Shown: positions 8,445-17,614, numbered from the stretch's first letter. The stretch: DNA of 64,000 nt from Phycisphaeraceae bacterium (GCA_019636555.1 JAHBXH010000001.1:2514928-2578927); one strand, 5' to 3'. The notes: generated from the letters alone by a model not told the origin. Made by a program: numbers and translations.

Positions 8445-9572
8445 TCACAGCTCCGAGACGCGTTTCGCGGTTTCCTGCTCCACGAGGTCGGTCATCAGCT
8501 TGCTCAGATCGCCGGACATGATGTCGCGCAGTTGATATTCCCCCGGAAGGCGCTCGTCCGCGACGATTCCTTCTTTCCAGCGGTACGTTCGGATCTTCTC
8601 GCTCCGATCTCCGCCGCGGATCTGCGATTTTCTTGCCTGCGAGCGCTCGGCGTGCTGCTTCTGACGTTCCGCCTCGTAGAGCTTGGTCACAAGCAGCCGA
8701 CGCGCGCGCTCACGATTCTGCTGCTGGCTCTTGGCTTCCATCATCTTGATGATGATTCCTGTCGGCTTGTGATGGATCTGCCACGCCGTTTCGACCTTGT
8801 TGACGTTCTGTCCGCCCGGGCCCTGCGCGCGCGTCGCGAACTCTTCGACGTCGTTTGCCCAGTCGATTTTGACATCGACCTCCTCGGGCTCGGGGAGAAC
8901 GGCGACGGTCGCCGTGCTGGTGTGAATTCGGCCCGCCGCCTCGGTCGCGGGCACGCGTTTGACGCTGTGCACACCCGCCTCAAATGCGAGTTCGCTCCAA
9001 ACTCCGTCGCCCCGAACGTTGGCGACCGCGGAGCGGATGCCGCCGGCATCGGTCTCGGGCACGAAGTCGAGCACCTCGAATTTCCAGCCCTTCTTTCCGG
9101 CGTACTTCGTGTACATCTCGAACAGATCGCGGCACCAAAGCGCCGCCTCGTCACCGCCGGTGCCGCCACGAACCTCCAAAATCACCGAGCCGACCTTGGC
9201 ATCTTCCGCCGTCACGAGATTGCGCACGGCTTCACGAATCACGCTCTTTGCACTCTGCCTGAGAGAGGGCAGTTCTTCCTTCGCCAATGCCGCGAAGTCG
9301 CGGTCACCGCTCGCGGACGCACCTTCCAGATCCTCGACTTCCTTCGCCAGCCGTTCAAATTCTTGAACCGCGGCCGCCACCGGCGCAATCGCCGATTTCT
9401 TGACGGAGAGCGCACGCACTCTCCGATGATCCGTCAGGACTTCGGGGTCCTGGAGCTGCGCATCAAGATCGAGATACTCTCGGCGCAGCGCCTCCAGCTT
9501 TTCGAGGACAGGCATCGGCAGTCCCGCGAGTGCCGCGCTTGCATCACTTGAAATTGAAGCCCCGGTCGACAT
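8445..9572 (-). CDS. prfA: Peptide chain release factor 1
   Basis: RF1 reads UAA and UAG at the ribosomal A site and triggers peptide release. The codon-recognition tripeptide PAT is at residues 208-210 (VKRVPATEAAGRIHTS), which separates RF1 from RF2 (SPF). The catalytic GGQ is at 253-255, inside GPGGQNVNKVETA. That flank differs from the common GGQHVNTTDSA but keeps the essential residues. At 375 residues it has a slightly long N-terminus. The ATG at 9572 is chosen because the upstream extension to 9626 is Arg-rich and unconserved. No prmC methyltransferase gene lies next to it. Confidence 0.92.
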   Translation of the reverse strand: MSTGASISSDASAALAGLPMPVLEKLEALRREYLDLDAQLQDPEVLTDHRRVRALSVKKSAIAPVAAAVQEFERLAKEVEDLEGASASGDRDFAALAKEELPSLRQSAKSVIREAVRNLVTAEDAKVGSVILEVRGGTGGDEAALWCRDLFEMYTKYAGKKGWKFEVLDFVPETDAGGIRSAVANVRGDGVWSELAFEAGVHSVKRVPATEAAGRIHTSTATVAVLPEPEEVDVKIDWANDVEEFATRAQGPGGQNVNKVETAWQIHHKPTGIIIKMMEAKSQQQNRERARRLLVTKLYEAERQKQHAERSQARKSQIRGGDRSEKIRTYRWKEGIVADERLPGEYQLRDIMSGDLSKLMTDLVEQETAKRVSEL

Positions 9573-9610
9573 GCGGAACGATACCCGCTTCGGGCGCGAA
9601 TTCATAATTC

Positions 9611-9627
9611 GATGAGGTCGCCTCATT
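9611..9627. repeat. Short inverted repeat between prfA and the ABC exporter
   Basis: An inverted repeat with six-base arms (atgagg / cctcat, three-base spacer) lies in the 151-base divergent interval between prfA and the exporter ATPase gene. Its placement would suit an operator or a small hairpin in the prfA leader, but nothing else in the sequence ties it to a regulator. Confidence 0.25.
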
Positions 9628-9723
9628 CATGTACGCGCTGCAAATTATTGATTGGGTGAAAACGGCGCTGCCCGACTGCCAAAGATTGGGTGATCGCCCC
9701 GTGGCGTTTCGAGGAGGAACACG

Positions 9724-10698
9724 GTGACCAACGCCATCGAAATTCGAGGCTTGAACAAGACATTCGGTCCGAAGCGCGCCGTCCAGGATCTCGACCTGGA
9801 TATCCCTGAAGGTTCGCTCTACGGCTTCATCGGTCCCAACGGCGCGGGAAAGTCCACGACCATTCGGATGATCATGTCGATCATCTTCCCGGATTCGGGC
9901 GAGCTGCGCGTGCTCGGAAAATCCTCCGCAGTCGAGAGCAAAGACCGAATCGGATACCTGCCGGAAGAGCGCGGTGTCTACCGGAAAATGAAAGTCGGCG
10001 CGTTCCTCAAATACATCGGTCGCCTGAAGGGACTCGACGCGGCGGAGGCGGACCGCCGCACCAAGGAATGGCTTGTTCGCGTCGGTCTGGCCGAGACATA
10101 CCGCAAGAAATGCGAAGAACTCTCCAAGGGCATGCAGCAGAAGGTGCAGTTCGTTGCATCGGTCATTCACGAGCCTGACCTCTTGATCCTCGACGAGGTG
10201 TTCACGGGGCTCGACCCGGTGAACCGACGGTTGATGCGAGATCTGATCCGCGAGCAGAACGATGCGGGTCGCACGATCATCTTCTCGACCCACGCGATGC
10301 GTGAGGCCGAGGAGCTCTGCGACAACATTTTCATGATCCACAAAGGCGAAAAGGTAATCGACTCGTCCCTGCAGGACGTCTGGCGCCGGTACGACCCAAA
10401 GACGGTCGTGATCGAACCAATCGATGCGGCGGATGTTCAGAAGCCGTGGGCCTCTCTTCCTAGCGTGAAGGAAGTCGTGGAGACCGACGGAATCATCGAT
10501 CTGCGCCTTGCAGACAACGCCGATGTCCCGGAATTGATGCGGCAAGCGGCGGCGATGGCGCCGTTCCGCCGGCTCGAACTCAAACGCCCGAGTTTGGAAG
10601 ATGTCTTTATCACGCTTGTCGGCGGCGATGCCGCGGCGGTTCGACGCGAATTGCATAGCAATGTAAAGCCCCCTCTCCAGGAGGTCAGCCGTGGGTAA
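9724..10698 (+). CDS. ABC-2 type exporter, ATP-binding subunit (NatA-like)
   Basis: This is the ATPase of an export ABC transporter. Walker A is at residues 37-45 (GPNGAGKST), the signature is LSKGMQQKVQF and Walker B is LLILDEVFTGLDP, followed by the H-loop STHAMREAEELCD. The usual DEP after Walker B reads DEV, a mild oddity. About 90 residues after the ATPase core form the C-terminal extension typical of the NatA/YhaQ group. The GTG start at 9724 has a strong ribosome site (gaggagg) seven bases upstream. The gene overlaps the permease gene by eight bases. Confidence 0.88.
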   Translation: MTNAIEIRGLNKTFGPKRAVQDLDLDIPEGSLYGFIGPNGAGKSTTIRMIMSIIFPDSGELRVLGKSSAVESKDRIGYLPEERGVYRKMKVGAFLKYIGRLKGLDAAEADRRTKEWLVRVGLAETYRKKCEELSKGMQQKVQFVASVIHEPDLLILDEVFTGLDPVNRRLMRDLIREQNDAGRTIIFSTHAMREAEELCDNIFMIHKGEKVIDSSLQDVWRRYDPKTVVIEPIDAADVQKPWASLPSVKEVVETDGIIDLRLADNADVPELMRQAAAMAPFRRLELKRPSLEDVFITLVGGDAAAVRRELHSNVKPPLQEVSRG

Positions 10699-12121
10699 AG
10701 TCTTCGTCGTCGCGTGGAAAGAGTTTCTTGCGACTGTCGCGACCAAGGGATTCATTTTCGGCATGCTCTTTCCGCCGTTCATCATGACATTGATGATCGT
10801 GATGATGCCGATCCTGATGAACAAGAAAGCCCCGACCGTCTATGGGCACATCGCGGTCGTCGACCCCAGCGGTCTGGTCGCTCCCCGCATCATGGAAGCC
10901 TTCAGCGCCGAAAAGATCAAAGAGAGAAAAGACAAGAAAATTCGCGAGGCCGTGGAGGAAGGTTCCAAGGCGATGGGCATAGACGCGGAGACGGCGGAGA
11001 AGGCGAAGGCGCAGCTCGATTCCAATCCGATGGCTGCTGCCAACGCGCTCACACCGGAAACAAATCTCACGGTTACGGTGCTTCCGCCCACGACATCGGT
11101 TGAAGAAGCCCGCAAGGAGATTCTGAAGGCGACCGGACGGGAACAGTCCGCTGAGGAAACCAGCGCGCGTCTCGCACTGCTTGTCATTCCGGAAACAACC
11201 GTCCGCACAACCGAACTGAACAAAGAAGGGCTTCCAGACTTCAGCGCCTATCAGCTGCTCACGGCGCCGCTCCTGGATGTCGAGGTGCAGCAGGACATTC
11301 GCAATCAGACAAATCGCGCGATCGTCGATGCCCGCCTGGCCGACGCGGGCCAAGACCCGGAGAAAATCAGGGGGCTGACCGCGTGGCCCAGAGTCGAAGA
11401 AAAGGCGGTAACGAAAGAGGGGGACCGTTCAACCAACAGGGTCGCCAAACTGATGATTCCCGGGGCGTTCATGTTCCTGCTTTGGATCAGCACGTTCACA
11501 GCGGGTCAGTACCTTCTCACCAGTACGATCGAAGAAAAATCGAGCCGTGTGATGGAGGTCGTGCTCTCCGCGGTCAGCCCGATGCAGCTCATGCTCGGAA
11601 AGATCCTCGGCAAGGGCGCCGTGGGTCTGCTGATCCTGCTCCTTTATTCGAGCGCCGGCATCAGTGCCATGATTTTCTTTGCGTACTCGCACTTGCTCGC
11701 ATGGCAGAACCTCGTGTACCTCTTCGTCTTCTTCATGATCGCATACATCGTGATCGCTTGTCTGATGGCGTCGATCGGCTCGGCGGTCAACGACATCAAC
11801 GAAGCGCAGTCGCTCATGGGTCCGGTGATGATGATCCTGATCATCCCGATGATGCTCTGGATGCCCATCCTGCGCAACCCCAACTCCATGTTCGCGCAGG
11901 TCTGCTCATTCGTTCCGATGATCAATCCGTTCGTCATGGTGCTCCGCCTCAGCGGCAGCGAACCGATCCCCGTCTGGCAGATCCCGGCGAGTATCCTGGT
12001 CGGCCTGCTCACCGTGGTGTTCATGTGCTGGGCCGCGGCGAAGATCTTCCGCATCGGTGTCCTGATGTACGGCAAGCCGCCCAACTTTGCGACACTCATC
12101 AAGTGGGTGCGGATGGCGTGA
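10691..12121 (+). CDS. ABC-2 type exporter, permease subunit (NatB-like)
   Basis: The 476-residue protein has one N-terminal membrane span (about 20-43), a large extracytoplasmic domain (about 45-255) and five or six C-terminal spans beginning near IPGAFMFLLWISTF. The segment LLTSTIEEKSSRVMEVVLSAVSP is the signature of the NatB/ABC-2 permease family. It starts with GTG inside the end of the ATPase gene, so the two are translationally coupled and form one exporter. Related systems export sodium or small molecules; the substrate here is unknown. Confidence 0.85.
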   Translation: MGKVFVVAWKEFLATVATKGFIFGMLFPPFIMTLMIVMMPILMNKKAPTVYGHIAVVDPSGLVAPRIMEAFSAEKIKERKDKKIREAVEEGSKAMGIDAETAEKAKAQLDSNPMAAANALTPETNLTVTVLPPTTSVEEARKEILKATGREQSAEETSARLALLVIPETTVRTTELNKEGLPDFSAYQLLTAPLLDVEVQQDIRNQTNRAIVDARLADAGQDPEKIRGLTAWPRVEEKAVTKEGDRSTNRVAKLMIPGAFMFLLWISTFTAGQYLLTSTIEEKSSRVMEVVLSAVSPMQLMLGKILGKGAVGLLILLLYSSAGISAMIFFAYSHLLAWQNLVYLFVFFMIAYIVIACLMASIGSAVNDINEAQSLMGPVMMILIIPMMLWMPILRNPNSMFAQVCSFVPMINPFVMVLRLSGSEPIPVWQIPASILVGLLTVVFMCWAAAKIFRIGVLMYGKPPNFATLIKWVRMA

Positions 12122-12981
12122 AGAAGAAAGCACACAGCGGGAAAAGGCTAGAGAACAGCAGAGGCAAGAGAGGCGCGCATTCGGCGCCCGCGATTTCGGC
12201 GATTGATCTGTACGAATTGTGCGTAACCGAGCCGTCGAGGCTGATCCGTTTTCTCGGTGCAGCGCACGGGCGAAAGCCGAAGCTGCTGCGCGAAGATTTT
12301 TCCGGATCGGGTGCGCTCGCCCGTGCCTGGGCGGCATCGTCGCGGGCTCGGCGCGCGATCGCGGTAGACATCGATCCCGGCGTGCTGACTCGTGCCGCGG
12401 CACATCCCCGCGTCACACCGCTGGTTGCCGACGCCAAGACGGCGATGGCGCGAGCGGACATCGTCGCGGCCACCAACTTCCCCATTGGATATCAGCACTC
12501 CCGTGCCGCGCTGATGCAGTACCTCCGAAACGTACGGAAGTCTCTCAACAGAGATGGGGTTTTCGTGTGCGATCTGTACGGCGGGCGCGATGCGTTTTCG
12601 CCCGGCAAAATCGTTCAGATGCTCCGCGCGCCCACGACGTCTCCGTGGCGAGGCGAACTCGTTGAATACGCCTTCGAGCAGCGCGCCGCCGATCCGGCGA
12701 CCGGCCTCGTGCTGGATGCGCTCCACTTCCGCGTGTTCAAAAAATCGGGAAAGACAAGAAGGCACGATTTCGAACTCAATGACGCGTTTGTGTACCACTG
12801 GCGACTCTGGTCGCTTCCCGAACTCATCGACGCCCTAACCGAAGCCGGATTCCGATCGGTGGAAGTTCACGACCGGCTCGGTGATGCCATTGATTCTTCG
12901 GGCAAACTCCACTTGCGCCCATGCGATTCGGAAAACCCCCTCGACGAGAATTGGGTCGTGTATATCCTCGCGCGCCGGTAA
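12118..12981 (+). CDS. Class I SAM-dependent methyltransferase
   Basis: The 287-residue protein starts at a GTG that overlaps the permease stop codon (GTGA), so it is translationally coupled to the exporter. Motifs are LLREDFSGSGALARAW (SAM loop, about residue 55), AIAVDIDPGVL (acidic residue for ribose), NRDGVFVCDLYGGRDAF, and the C-terminal VYHWRLWSLPELIDALTEAGF. The same set of motifs occurs in the protein at 19799-20629, so the two are paralogues. The substrate is not known. Two alternatives are modification of the exported compound and a housekeeping role that happens to be coupled. Confidence 0.75.
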   Translation: MKKKAHSGKRLENSRGKRGAHSAPAISAIDLYELCVTEPSRLIRFLGAAHGRKPKLLREDFSGSGALARAWAASSRARRAIAVDIDPGVLTRAAAHPRVTPLVADAKTAMARADIVAATNFPIGYQHSRAALMQYLRNVRKSLNRDGVFVCDLYGGRDAFSPGKIVQMLRAPTTSPWRGELVEYAFEQRAADPATGLVLDALHFRVFKKSGKTRRHDFELNDAFVYHWRLWSLPELIDALTEAGFRSVEVHDRLGDAIDSSGKLHLRPCDSENPLDENWVVYILARR

Positions 12982-13017
12982 GTCGTTCGCACGGCGGCGC
13001 GGGAAGGGGGAGATGAA

Positions 13018-13431
13018 GTGGATCGAGACTTTGTGTCGCGTTTGTGGATGACCGCCGAAGCGGGAGCAGTCTCGCTTCCGGATCTCGTCGGCCTCTGGCT
13101 GCAAGCCGGGATCGCCCGCGTGCGCGTCGATCTCGTCCGCATGGAAACGCTTTACTTTGATCTCGAAGACAAATCTGCTTCCAGGTTTAACGGCCTGCTC
13201 CGAGGGGTTTCGACGCGGAAGACGCCATCACTCTCCGGCGCCTTGCAGGCGCTCGAACGGAGCCGGCTCGATCGGATCAGCTACTCGGATTTCGTCGTTC
13301 GCATCGCGCGAAGCGGATACGCCTCGTTCGCGATTTTCACCGGTCAGAACATCATCTCGTTCGAAGGTAGCGGTGGAGAGCATCTCAGCGTCCCGATCCA
13401 CCTGCTGCCCGAGCGTGCCAAGTGCGGCTGA
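13018..13431 (+). CDS. Hypothetical protein, possibly DUF1398-like
   Basis: The 137-residue protein starts at a GTG with a good ribosome site (gggaaggggga) upstream and follows the methyltransferase gene by 36 bases. It has an N-terminal helical part (LPDLVGLWLQAGIARVRVDL), a short beta segment (METLYFDLED) and a C-terminal part (YSDFVVRIARSGYASFAIF) followed by beta strands. The ordering resembles DUF1398 proteins, in which a similar helix precedes a strand pair, but the match is from memory and weak. It ends just before the RNase P RNA terminator. Confidence 0.5.
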   Translation: MDRDFVSRLWMTAEAGAVSLPDLVGLWLQAGIARVRVDLVRMETLYFDLEDKSASRFNGLLRGVSTRKTPSLSGALQALERSRLDRISYSDFVVRIARSGYASFAIFTGQNIISFEGSGGEHLSVPIHLLPERAKCG

Positions 13432-13448
13432 GCAGACGATTCGCTGGC

Positions 13449-13487
13449 AAAAAGGACGCGGGCCCCCGGTCATCCCGAGAGCCCGCG
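13449..13487 (-). terminator. Rho-independent terminator of the RNase P RNA gene
   Basis: Read on the minus strand, a CGCGGGC/GCCCGCG stem (13481-13487 with 13457-13463) is followed by a T-rich tail (TCCTTTTT) immediately downstream of the RNase P RNA. It may also slow transcription of the 13018 gene coming from the other side. Confidence 0.75.
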
Positions 13488-13495
13488 ATCGGCCC

Positions 13496-13956
13496 GACGC
13501 GGCGGTAAGCCGAGTTCTGTCCGGCCGGTGGTTTGCGCTCGATCCTTGACGGGAGCCCAGCGCACCTTCTGGCCGTGGCGACCATTTCTCTGGGCCGCGC
13601 GTTGCCGCGTGGCTCGAGCGGTCCACCCGTTTCCGGAGTTGCCTCGCGTCCGGACAGAACGCCTTCCTTTCGGAAGCGGGAACTGCGTGACCTTGCACGC
13701 GCTGGGGTTTGCCATGCGCCGGCCCTCACGAGCCGGCCGGTGCGCTCTTACCGCACCTTTTCACCCTTGCCTGATCCGCTCTCGACGAGCGAGAGCGGCC
13801 ATCGGCGGTTCAATCTCTGTGGCACTTTCCCTCGACCGGGCTCCGAATTGCTCCGTCGCCGATCGGGTGGGCGTTACCCACCAGCGTGTCCTTTCGTGCT
13901 CGGACTTTCCTCAGACGCCGGAACATCCGGCGCCCGCGGCCGCCTTGCCGCGTCTT
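13496..13956 (-). ncRNA. rnpB: RNase P RNA, bacterial type A
   Basis: This is the catalytic RNA that trims tRNA 5' ends. On the minus strand the conserved 5' core GAGGAAAGTCCG begins about 46 bases in, followed by the hairpin with GGGTAACGCCC. The other universal blocks follow in order: GTGCCACAGAGA, GGTAAGAGCGCACCGG and, near the end, AGAACTCGGCTTACCG. The 5' end GACGCGGC (13947-13954) pairs exactly with the 3' end GCCGCGTC (13496-13503) to form helix P1. The length of about 460 bases is at the upper end for type A. No protein gene in this interval is credible; open frames across it are accidental. Confidence 0.95.
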
Positions 13957-13962
13957 GACCCC

Positions 13963-13968
13963 ATTCTA
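13963..13968 (-). promoter_or_regulatory. Candidate -10 box of the RNase P RNA promoter
   Basis: On the minus strand TAGAAT (five of six matches to TATAAT) ends seven bases before the A at 13956 that begins the RNA. I see no convincing -35 hexamer at 16-18 bases upstream. Confidence 0.45.
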
Positions 13969-14024
13969 TCGGCCTTCACGCAACCCCGGTTCGGCCATCA
14001 ACCTGCGATTCGGCTTCGGATACC

Positions 14025-15080
14025 ATGCCAAAGGTGCCCACTTCGCGCAAGGAAGCCTCGAAGAAGACCGCCGTCGTCTGGCTCCGACCGGATCAGGTTT
14101 CGCTTGCGCACGATCTTGCCGCGGCATCCAACTTGATCATTGAAACTGTCGGCTCTCCGGTCCGCGGCGAGTCCACAGCGCTCGCGAAGCAGCTCTCCTC
14201 CGAACCCGCCGACGACCTGCGTTCGGTGATCGCCGAGGCGAAGACATCTCTCGTGCTTCTGCTCGACCCAGGCGACTTCGCGACAGAGCGCGAGCCCGCC
14301 GACGATCGCGCCCTTGGAGCGGCACGATCGCGCGGCGTAAGAATCGCGACGCTCGAACCGATACCGGCGAGCGCGCTGGCGCTCCAGAACTCGCCCGCGG
14401 ATTCGGATGAACAGACCGGCGCCCCCGAAACCGTCCGGCTGCTCGCGATGCTCCGTCACTCGAAGCGCTACCGCGATGCCCTCGAGGTGATCGAGCAGTT
14501 CGGCCATGTCCGCACTCTTTCGCTCGAACTCTACAACGCGCCCGAGCAGGGCTCGCTCGGCTCCCAACTTGTCTCGGCGCTCGATGTGATCGTGGCGCAT
14601 CTCGGGACGCCCGAGACCGTGGACGCGTCGTTTGTCTCGCCGTCTCAAGGGCAAACCGTCTACACCGTACCCGGCGATTCCTTGCGCGGGCTCTCGGGCG
14701 ATCTCACCGCGGTCCTCCGGTTTGCGGACGGGCGTGCCGCGACGATTGTCGCGAGCGATCACGCCGGCCGCTGGAACCGCGTGCTCACGCTGCTCGGGCC
14801 CGGCGGACGCCTGCGCATCTACGACGACGGATTCGAATTCCTCGGTCCGAGCGGCGACAAGGTGGATGAGGCTCGCCACCGTCGCACCGCAAAGAGCGCA
14901 CCGCACAGCATCGAGGTTCTGAGCGACGGGATCGACCGGCTCCTGGACCCGCACATTTCCGCGCCCGCGCCGATGGACACGCTCTCTGTTTTTTCAACGG
15001 CGCAGGCGGCGCTTCTCAGCACGCGCACGGGTCAGCCTGAAAGTCCGGACACGATCCGGCGGATGGTCAGCCGCGAGTAA
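14025..15080 (+). CDS. Gfo/Idh/MocA-like protein with degenerate nucleotide site
   Basis: The 351-residue protein has the overall Gfo/Idh/MocA layout: an N-terminal alpha/beta half (about 1-120) and a C-terminal sheet domain with VLRFADGRAATIVASDHAGRW and VLTLLGPGGRLRIYDDGFEF, the paired strands typical of these oxidoreductases. The N-terminal half lacks a GxGxxG loop (VVWLRPDQVSLAHDLAAAS stands where it should be), and no EKP-type catalytic Lys motif is visible. It may therefore not bind NAD(P) in the usual way. It starts 57 bases from the -10 box of rnpB and is transcribed away from it. The function is unknown. Confidence 0.6.
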   Translation: MPKVPTSRKEASKKTAVVWLRPDQVSLAHDLAAASNLIIETVGSPVRGESTALAKQLSSEPADDLRSVIAEAKTSLVLLLDPGDFATEREPADDRALGAARSRGVRIATLEPIPASALALQNSPADSDEQTGAPETVRLLAMLRHSKRYRDALEVIEQFGHVRTLSLELYNAPEQGSLGSQLVSALDVIVAHLGTPETVDASFVSPSQGQTVYTVPGDSLRGLSGDLTAVLRFADGRAATIVASDHAGRWNRVLTLLGPGGRLRIYDDGFEFLGPSGDKVDEARHRRTAKSAPHSIEVLSDGIDRLLDPHISAPAPMDTLSVFSTAQAALLSTRTGQPESPDTIRRMVSRE

Positions 15081-15100
15081 CTGCGGCCCTACCACCTCAA

Positions 15101-16408
15101 TTACCCCCAGCGGGTCACGTGCCAGTTTTTCTTGCCGCGGCGGATCGCGATCACACGCCCGTGCAGCAGATCGGTCGTCTTCAGCTTCTGATCCGGACCC
15201 GCTTTCTGGCCGTTGATGCTGACCGAGCCGTTGCCCAGAAACTCTTTCGCCTCTCGCTTCGAGGCCACCGCGTTGATCTCGACCAAAAGATCGAGCAGCG
15301 CGACACCTTCACCCTCAAGACGAGTCTTTGCAAGCGTGACGGACGGTGCGCTCGCAAAGACTTCATCGAGCAGCGACGCGGACAAGCCCGCGATGTCTCC
15401 CGAAAAAAGCGCCTTCGCCGCGGCTTCGGCCTGCTGCATTTCGCTCTCGCCGTGCACGATCTTCGTGGCTTCGCGCGCGAGCGTCCTCTGCGCCTCGCGC
15501 TCGCCGGGATTGGTCTTCACCTTGTCTTCGAGCGCCGCGATCTCGCCTTCAGGCAAGAACGTAAAAGTCTTCAGGAATCGCACGGCATCGCCGTCCGCCG
15601 CGTTCAGCCAGAACTGGAAGTAGGCGTAGGAGCTGGTGCGTTCTTTCGTGAGCCAGATGGCGCCGGTTTCGGTTTTGCCGAACTTGCCGCCGTCGGACTT
15701 CGTCACGAGCGGCCACGTGAGTCCGAAACTCTCGTTCCCCGGCGCGGGCACGAGGCGGCGAACGAGATCGCACCCGCCGACGATGTTCCCCCACTGATCA
15801 CTGCCGCCGAGTTGCATCGTCACGCCGCTCTCGCGGAAAAGATGCAGAAAGTCGTAGCTCTGCAGGATCATGTAGCTGAACTCGGTGTAGCTGATTCCCT
15901 GATCGCGGTTGTGCAGGCGATCGCGCACCGAATCTTTCTGGATCATCATGTTGACCGAGAAGTGCTTTCCGATGTCGCGGAGCGCCTCGAGATAGCCGAG
16001 TTTTCCGAGCCAGTCGATGTTGTTCACCATCGTGGCCTTGGTCAGCCCGTTCCCCGAGAAATCGAGAATGCGATCGAAGATACGCTCGATCTTGGCGACG
16101 TTGCTCGCGACCGTCTCCGCCGTCATGAGCTGACGCTCGGCGCTCTTGCCGGAAGGGTCGCCGATCAGCCCCGTTCCGCCACCCATGACCGCGACCGGAG
16201 CATGTCCTGCTCGCTGAAAACGAGCGAGAGCCATGATCGTTACGAGGTTGCCGATGGTGAGTGAGTCCGCTGTCGGGTCGAAGCCCGCGTATGCGCGACG
16301 AACGCCGGAACTCAGGTGCTTCTCGAGGCCCGCCTCGTCGGTGCATTGGTGCAGTTGCCCGCGCCATCGCATCTCCGCAAGGAACGAATTGTCTCTGCCC
16401 GTGCTCAT
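15101..16408 (-). CDS. tyrS: Tyrosyl-tRNA synthetase
   Basis: This class I synthetase charges tRNA-Tyr. The HIGH-type motif is at residues 50-54 as LTIGN, a degenerate form seen in some TyrS. The region around GGGTGLIGDPSGKSAER is typical TyrS substrate-binding sequence, and the KMSKS counterpart is GGKFGKTETGAIWL. The C-terminal S4 RNA-binding domain is recognisable by LLVEINAVASKREAKEFLGNGSVSINGQ. The length of 435 residues is normal for the bacterial enzyme. It is convergent with the 14025 gene with a 20-base gap. Confidence 0.93.
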   Translation of the reverse strand: MSTGRDNSFLAEMRWRGQLHQCTDEAGLEKHLSSGVRRAYAGFDPTADSLTIGNLVTIMALARFQRAGHAPVAVMGGGTGLIGDPSGKSAERQLMTAETVASNVAKIERIFDRILDFSGNGLTKATMVNNIDWLGKLGYLEALRDIGKHFSVNMMIQKDSVRDRLHNRDQGISYTEFSYMILQSYDFLHLFRESGVTMQLGGSDQWGNIVGGCDLVRRLVPAPGNESFGLTWPLVTKSDGGKFGKTETGAIWLTKERTSSYAYFQFWLNAADGDAVRFLKTFTFLPEGEIAALEDKVKTNPGEREAQRTLAREATKIVHGESEMQQAEAAAKALFSGDIAGLSASLLDEVFASAPSVTLAKTRLEGEGVALLDLLVEINAVASKREAKEFLGNGSVSINGQKAGPDQKLKTTDLLHGRVIAIRRGKKNWHVTRWG

Positions 16409-16463
16409 GGGGACAGAGAATATGCGCCCGAGTGCTCCGATTGCCCCGGCTCGAGTCCGACCG

Positions 16464-17405
16464 CTACTTCGTGAGCACCCAATCCGCGCTCGTCGCCTTG
16501 TTCGACCAGCGCGTCATGTCGTTCAGCTCCGTCCAACCGAGCATCTCGGCGTGAGAATCGAACGCGACACTCACGGCTTTCCCGCCGTACCGAAGTGCAA
16601 CATTGCCCGAGTTGGCTTCAACCGTCTCAGGCGAGGCCGGGTTTTCCTTGTACGCCTGTGCCCACTTGCGAACGTTCCAGTACGGAGGCGCGACGTAGAA
16701 AAACCCGTCGAGACGCCCGATCCCCGGCAGCGCGGGCTGGTCATCGCCGCGCGCGGATACGAACGTCAGCAACCTGCTGGGCCGAACCGCCTCATCGATC
16801 TTCTCGACGTACAGGCGTCCGTAGAGCTTTTGAAAGGTCTTGTCGTTCGCACCGTGCTTGTCGCTTCCACCCACGAACGCGATGTTCATCCCCAGCGATG
16901 GATAGAGGCTCACGATGTACGGATAGTGCACACCCATGCTCTCGTACTGGCCCTCGGCGTTCCGCAGATCCGTGAGCAACTTCTGGTTGTCGTAGAGCGC
17001 ACAGAATCCGGTACCGAAATACGAAGCGATCCGCCACGGATACCGCTGCGCCGTCGGCCCGAACACCCGGTTCCCGCGATCGTCGTTTACGACCATCGCC
17101 CCGCTCACCATCGCCTCGCTCGGAAACCCGACCAGGACCGAGTTCTTGTTGTCCCCCGCATAGCAAGTGAATCCAACCATCAGTTGCCGCGCGGCGTTCA
17201 TTTCCCGCGTCTGTTTCGCGAGCATCCGCGCCCGCGAAAGCGACGGCGCCATGATCGAAATCAGAATCGCGATGACCGCGATCACGATGAGGAGTTCGAT
17301 GAGCGTGAACGCCTTGTCCCCGAGCAATCGCCGGATCGGGCAGCATCGGACGCGTTCATTTGCAGGAGTTCGGGGTTGCATGCCGCGCGGGCTTCGGTGA
17401 GTCAT
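16464..17405 (-). CDS. Prepilin-type (type II pseudopilin-like) secreted protein
   Basis: The 313-residue protein has a positively charged leader followed by the prepilin motif KAFTLIELLIVIAVIAILISI; the conserved Glu at +5 is residue 37. The residue before the cleavage point is Ala instead of the near-universal Gly. The large C-terminal part has no recognised domain but looks like the planctomycete 'H-X9-DG'-style prepilin group (AVSVAFDSHAEMLGW near the end). Such proteins are usually cleaved by a prepilin peptidase and sit in the envelope. I chose the ATG at 17405; an upstream start at 17462 would lengthen the leader. Confidence 0.75.
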   Translation of the reverse strand: MTHRSPRGMQPRTPANERVRCCPIRRLLGDKAFTLIELLIVIAVIAILISIMAPSLSRARMLAKQTREMNAARQLMVGFTCYAGDNKNSVLVGFPSEAMVSGAMVVNDDRGNRVFGPTAQRYPWRIASYFGTGFCALYDNQKLLTDLRNAEGQYESMGVHYPYIVSLYPSLGMNIAFVGGSDKHGANDKTFQKLYGRLYVEKIDEAVRPSRLLTFVSARGDDQPALPGIGRLDGFFYVAPPYWNVRKWAQAYKENPASPETVEANSGNVALRYGGKAVSVAFDSHAEMLGWTELNDMTRWSNKATSADWVLTK

Positions 17406-17614
17406 GAATGTGTGCCGTCCAAACCACGCCTTTGCGTCGCCCCCAACGACATCCCCTGCCAAGGATATAAATGAGACTGTGTCTCAATATTTTCCAGCCT
17501 CCGCTTGCTTTTCAATCCTCACGGGACATTATTTCCTGTCAAACCGCAAGTTTTGCATTCCAGCACGAATCTCGTCGTTTCTGATTCAAGCTCATTTGCC
17601 GCAAGGAGTTCCGC

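Noticed and set aside
7890..9551. Plus-strand frame of about 553 codons across the flavoprotein and prfA genes
   Set aside because: It is an antisense shadow of two well-recognised genes, with no motif of its own.
13528..14143. Open frames across 13.5-14.1 kb that look like small proteins
   Set aside because: The region is the RNase P RNA gene, shown by conserved core sequences and the P1 pairing. The frames are accidental.
15101..16408. Possible defective synthetase because the HIGH motif reads LTIGN
   Set aside because: TyrS enzymes often vary here, and the other motifs, including the KFGKT loop and S4 domain, are intact.
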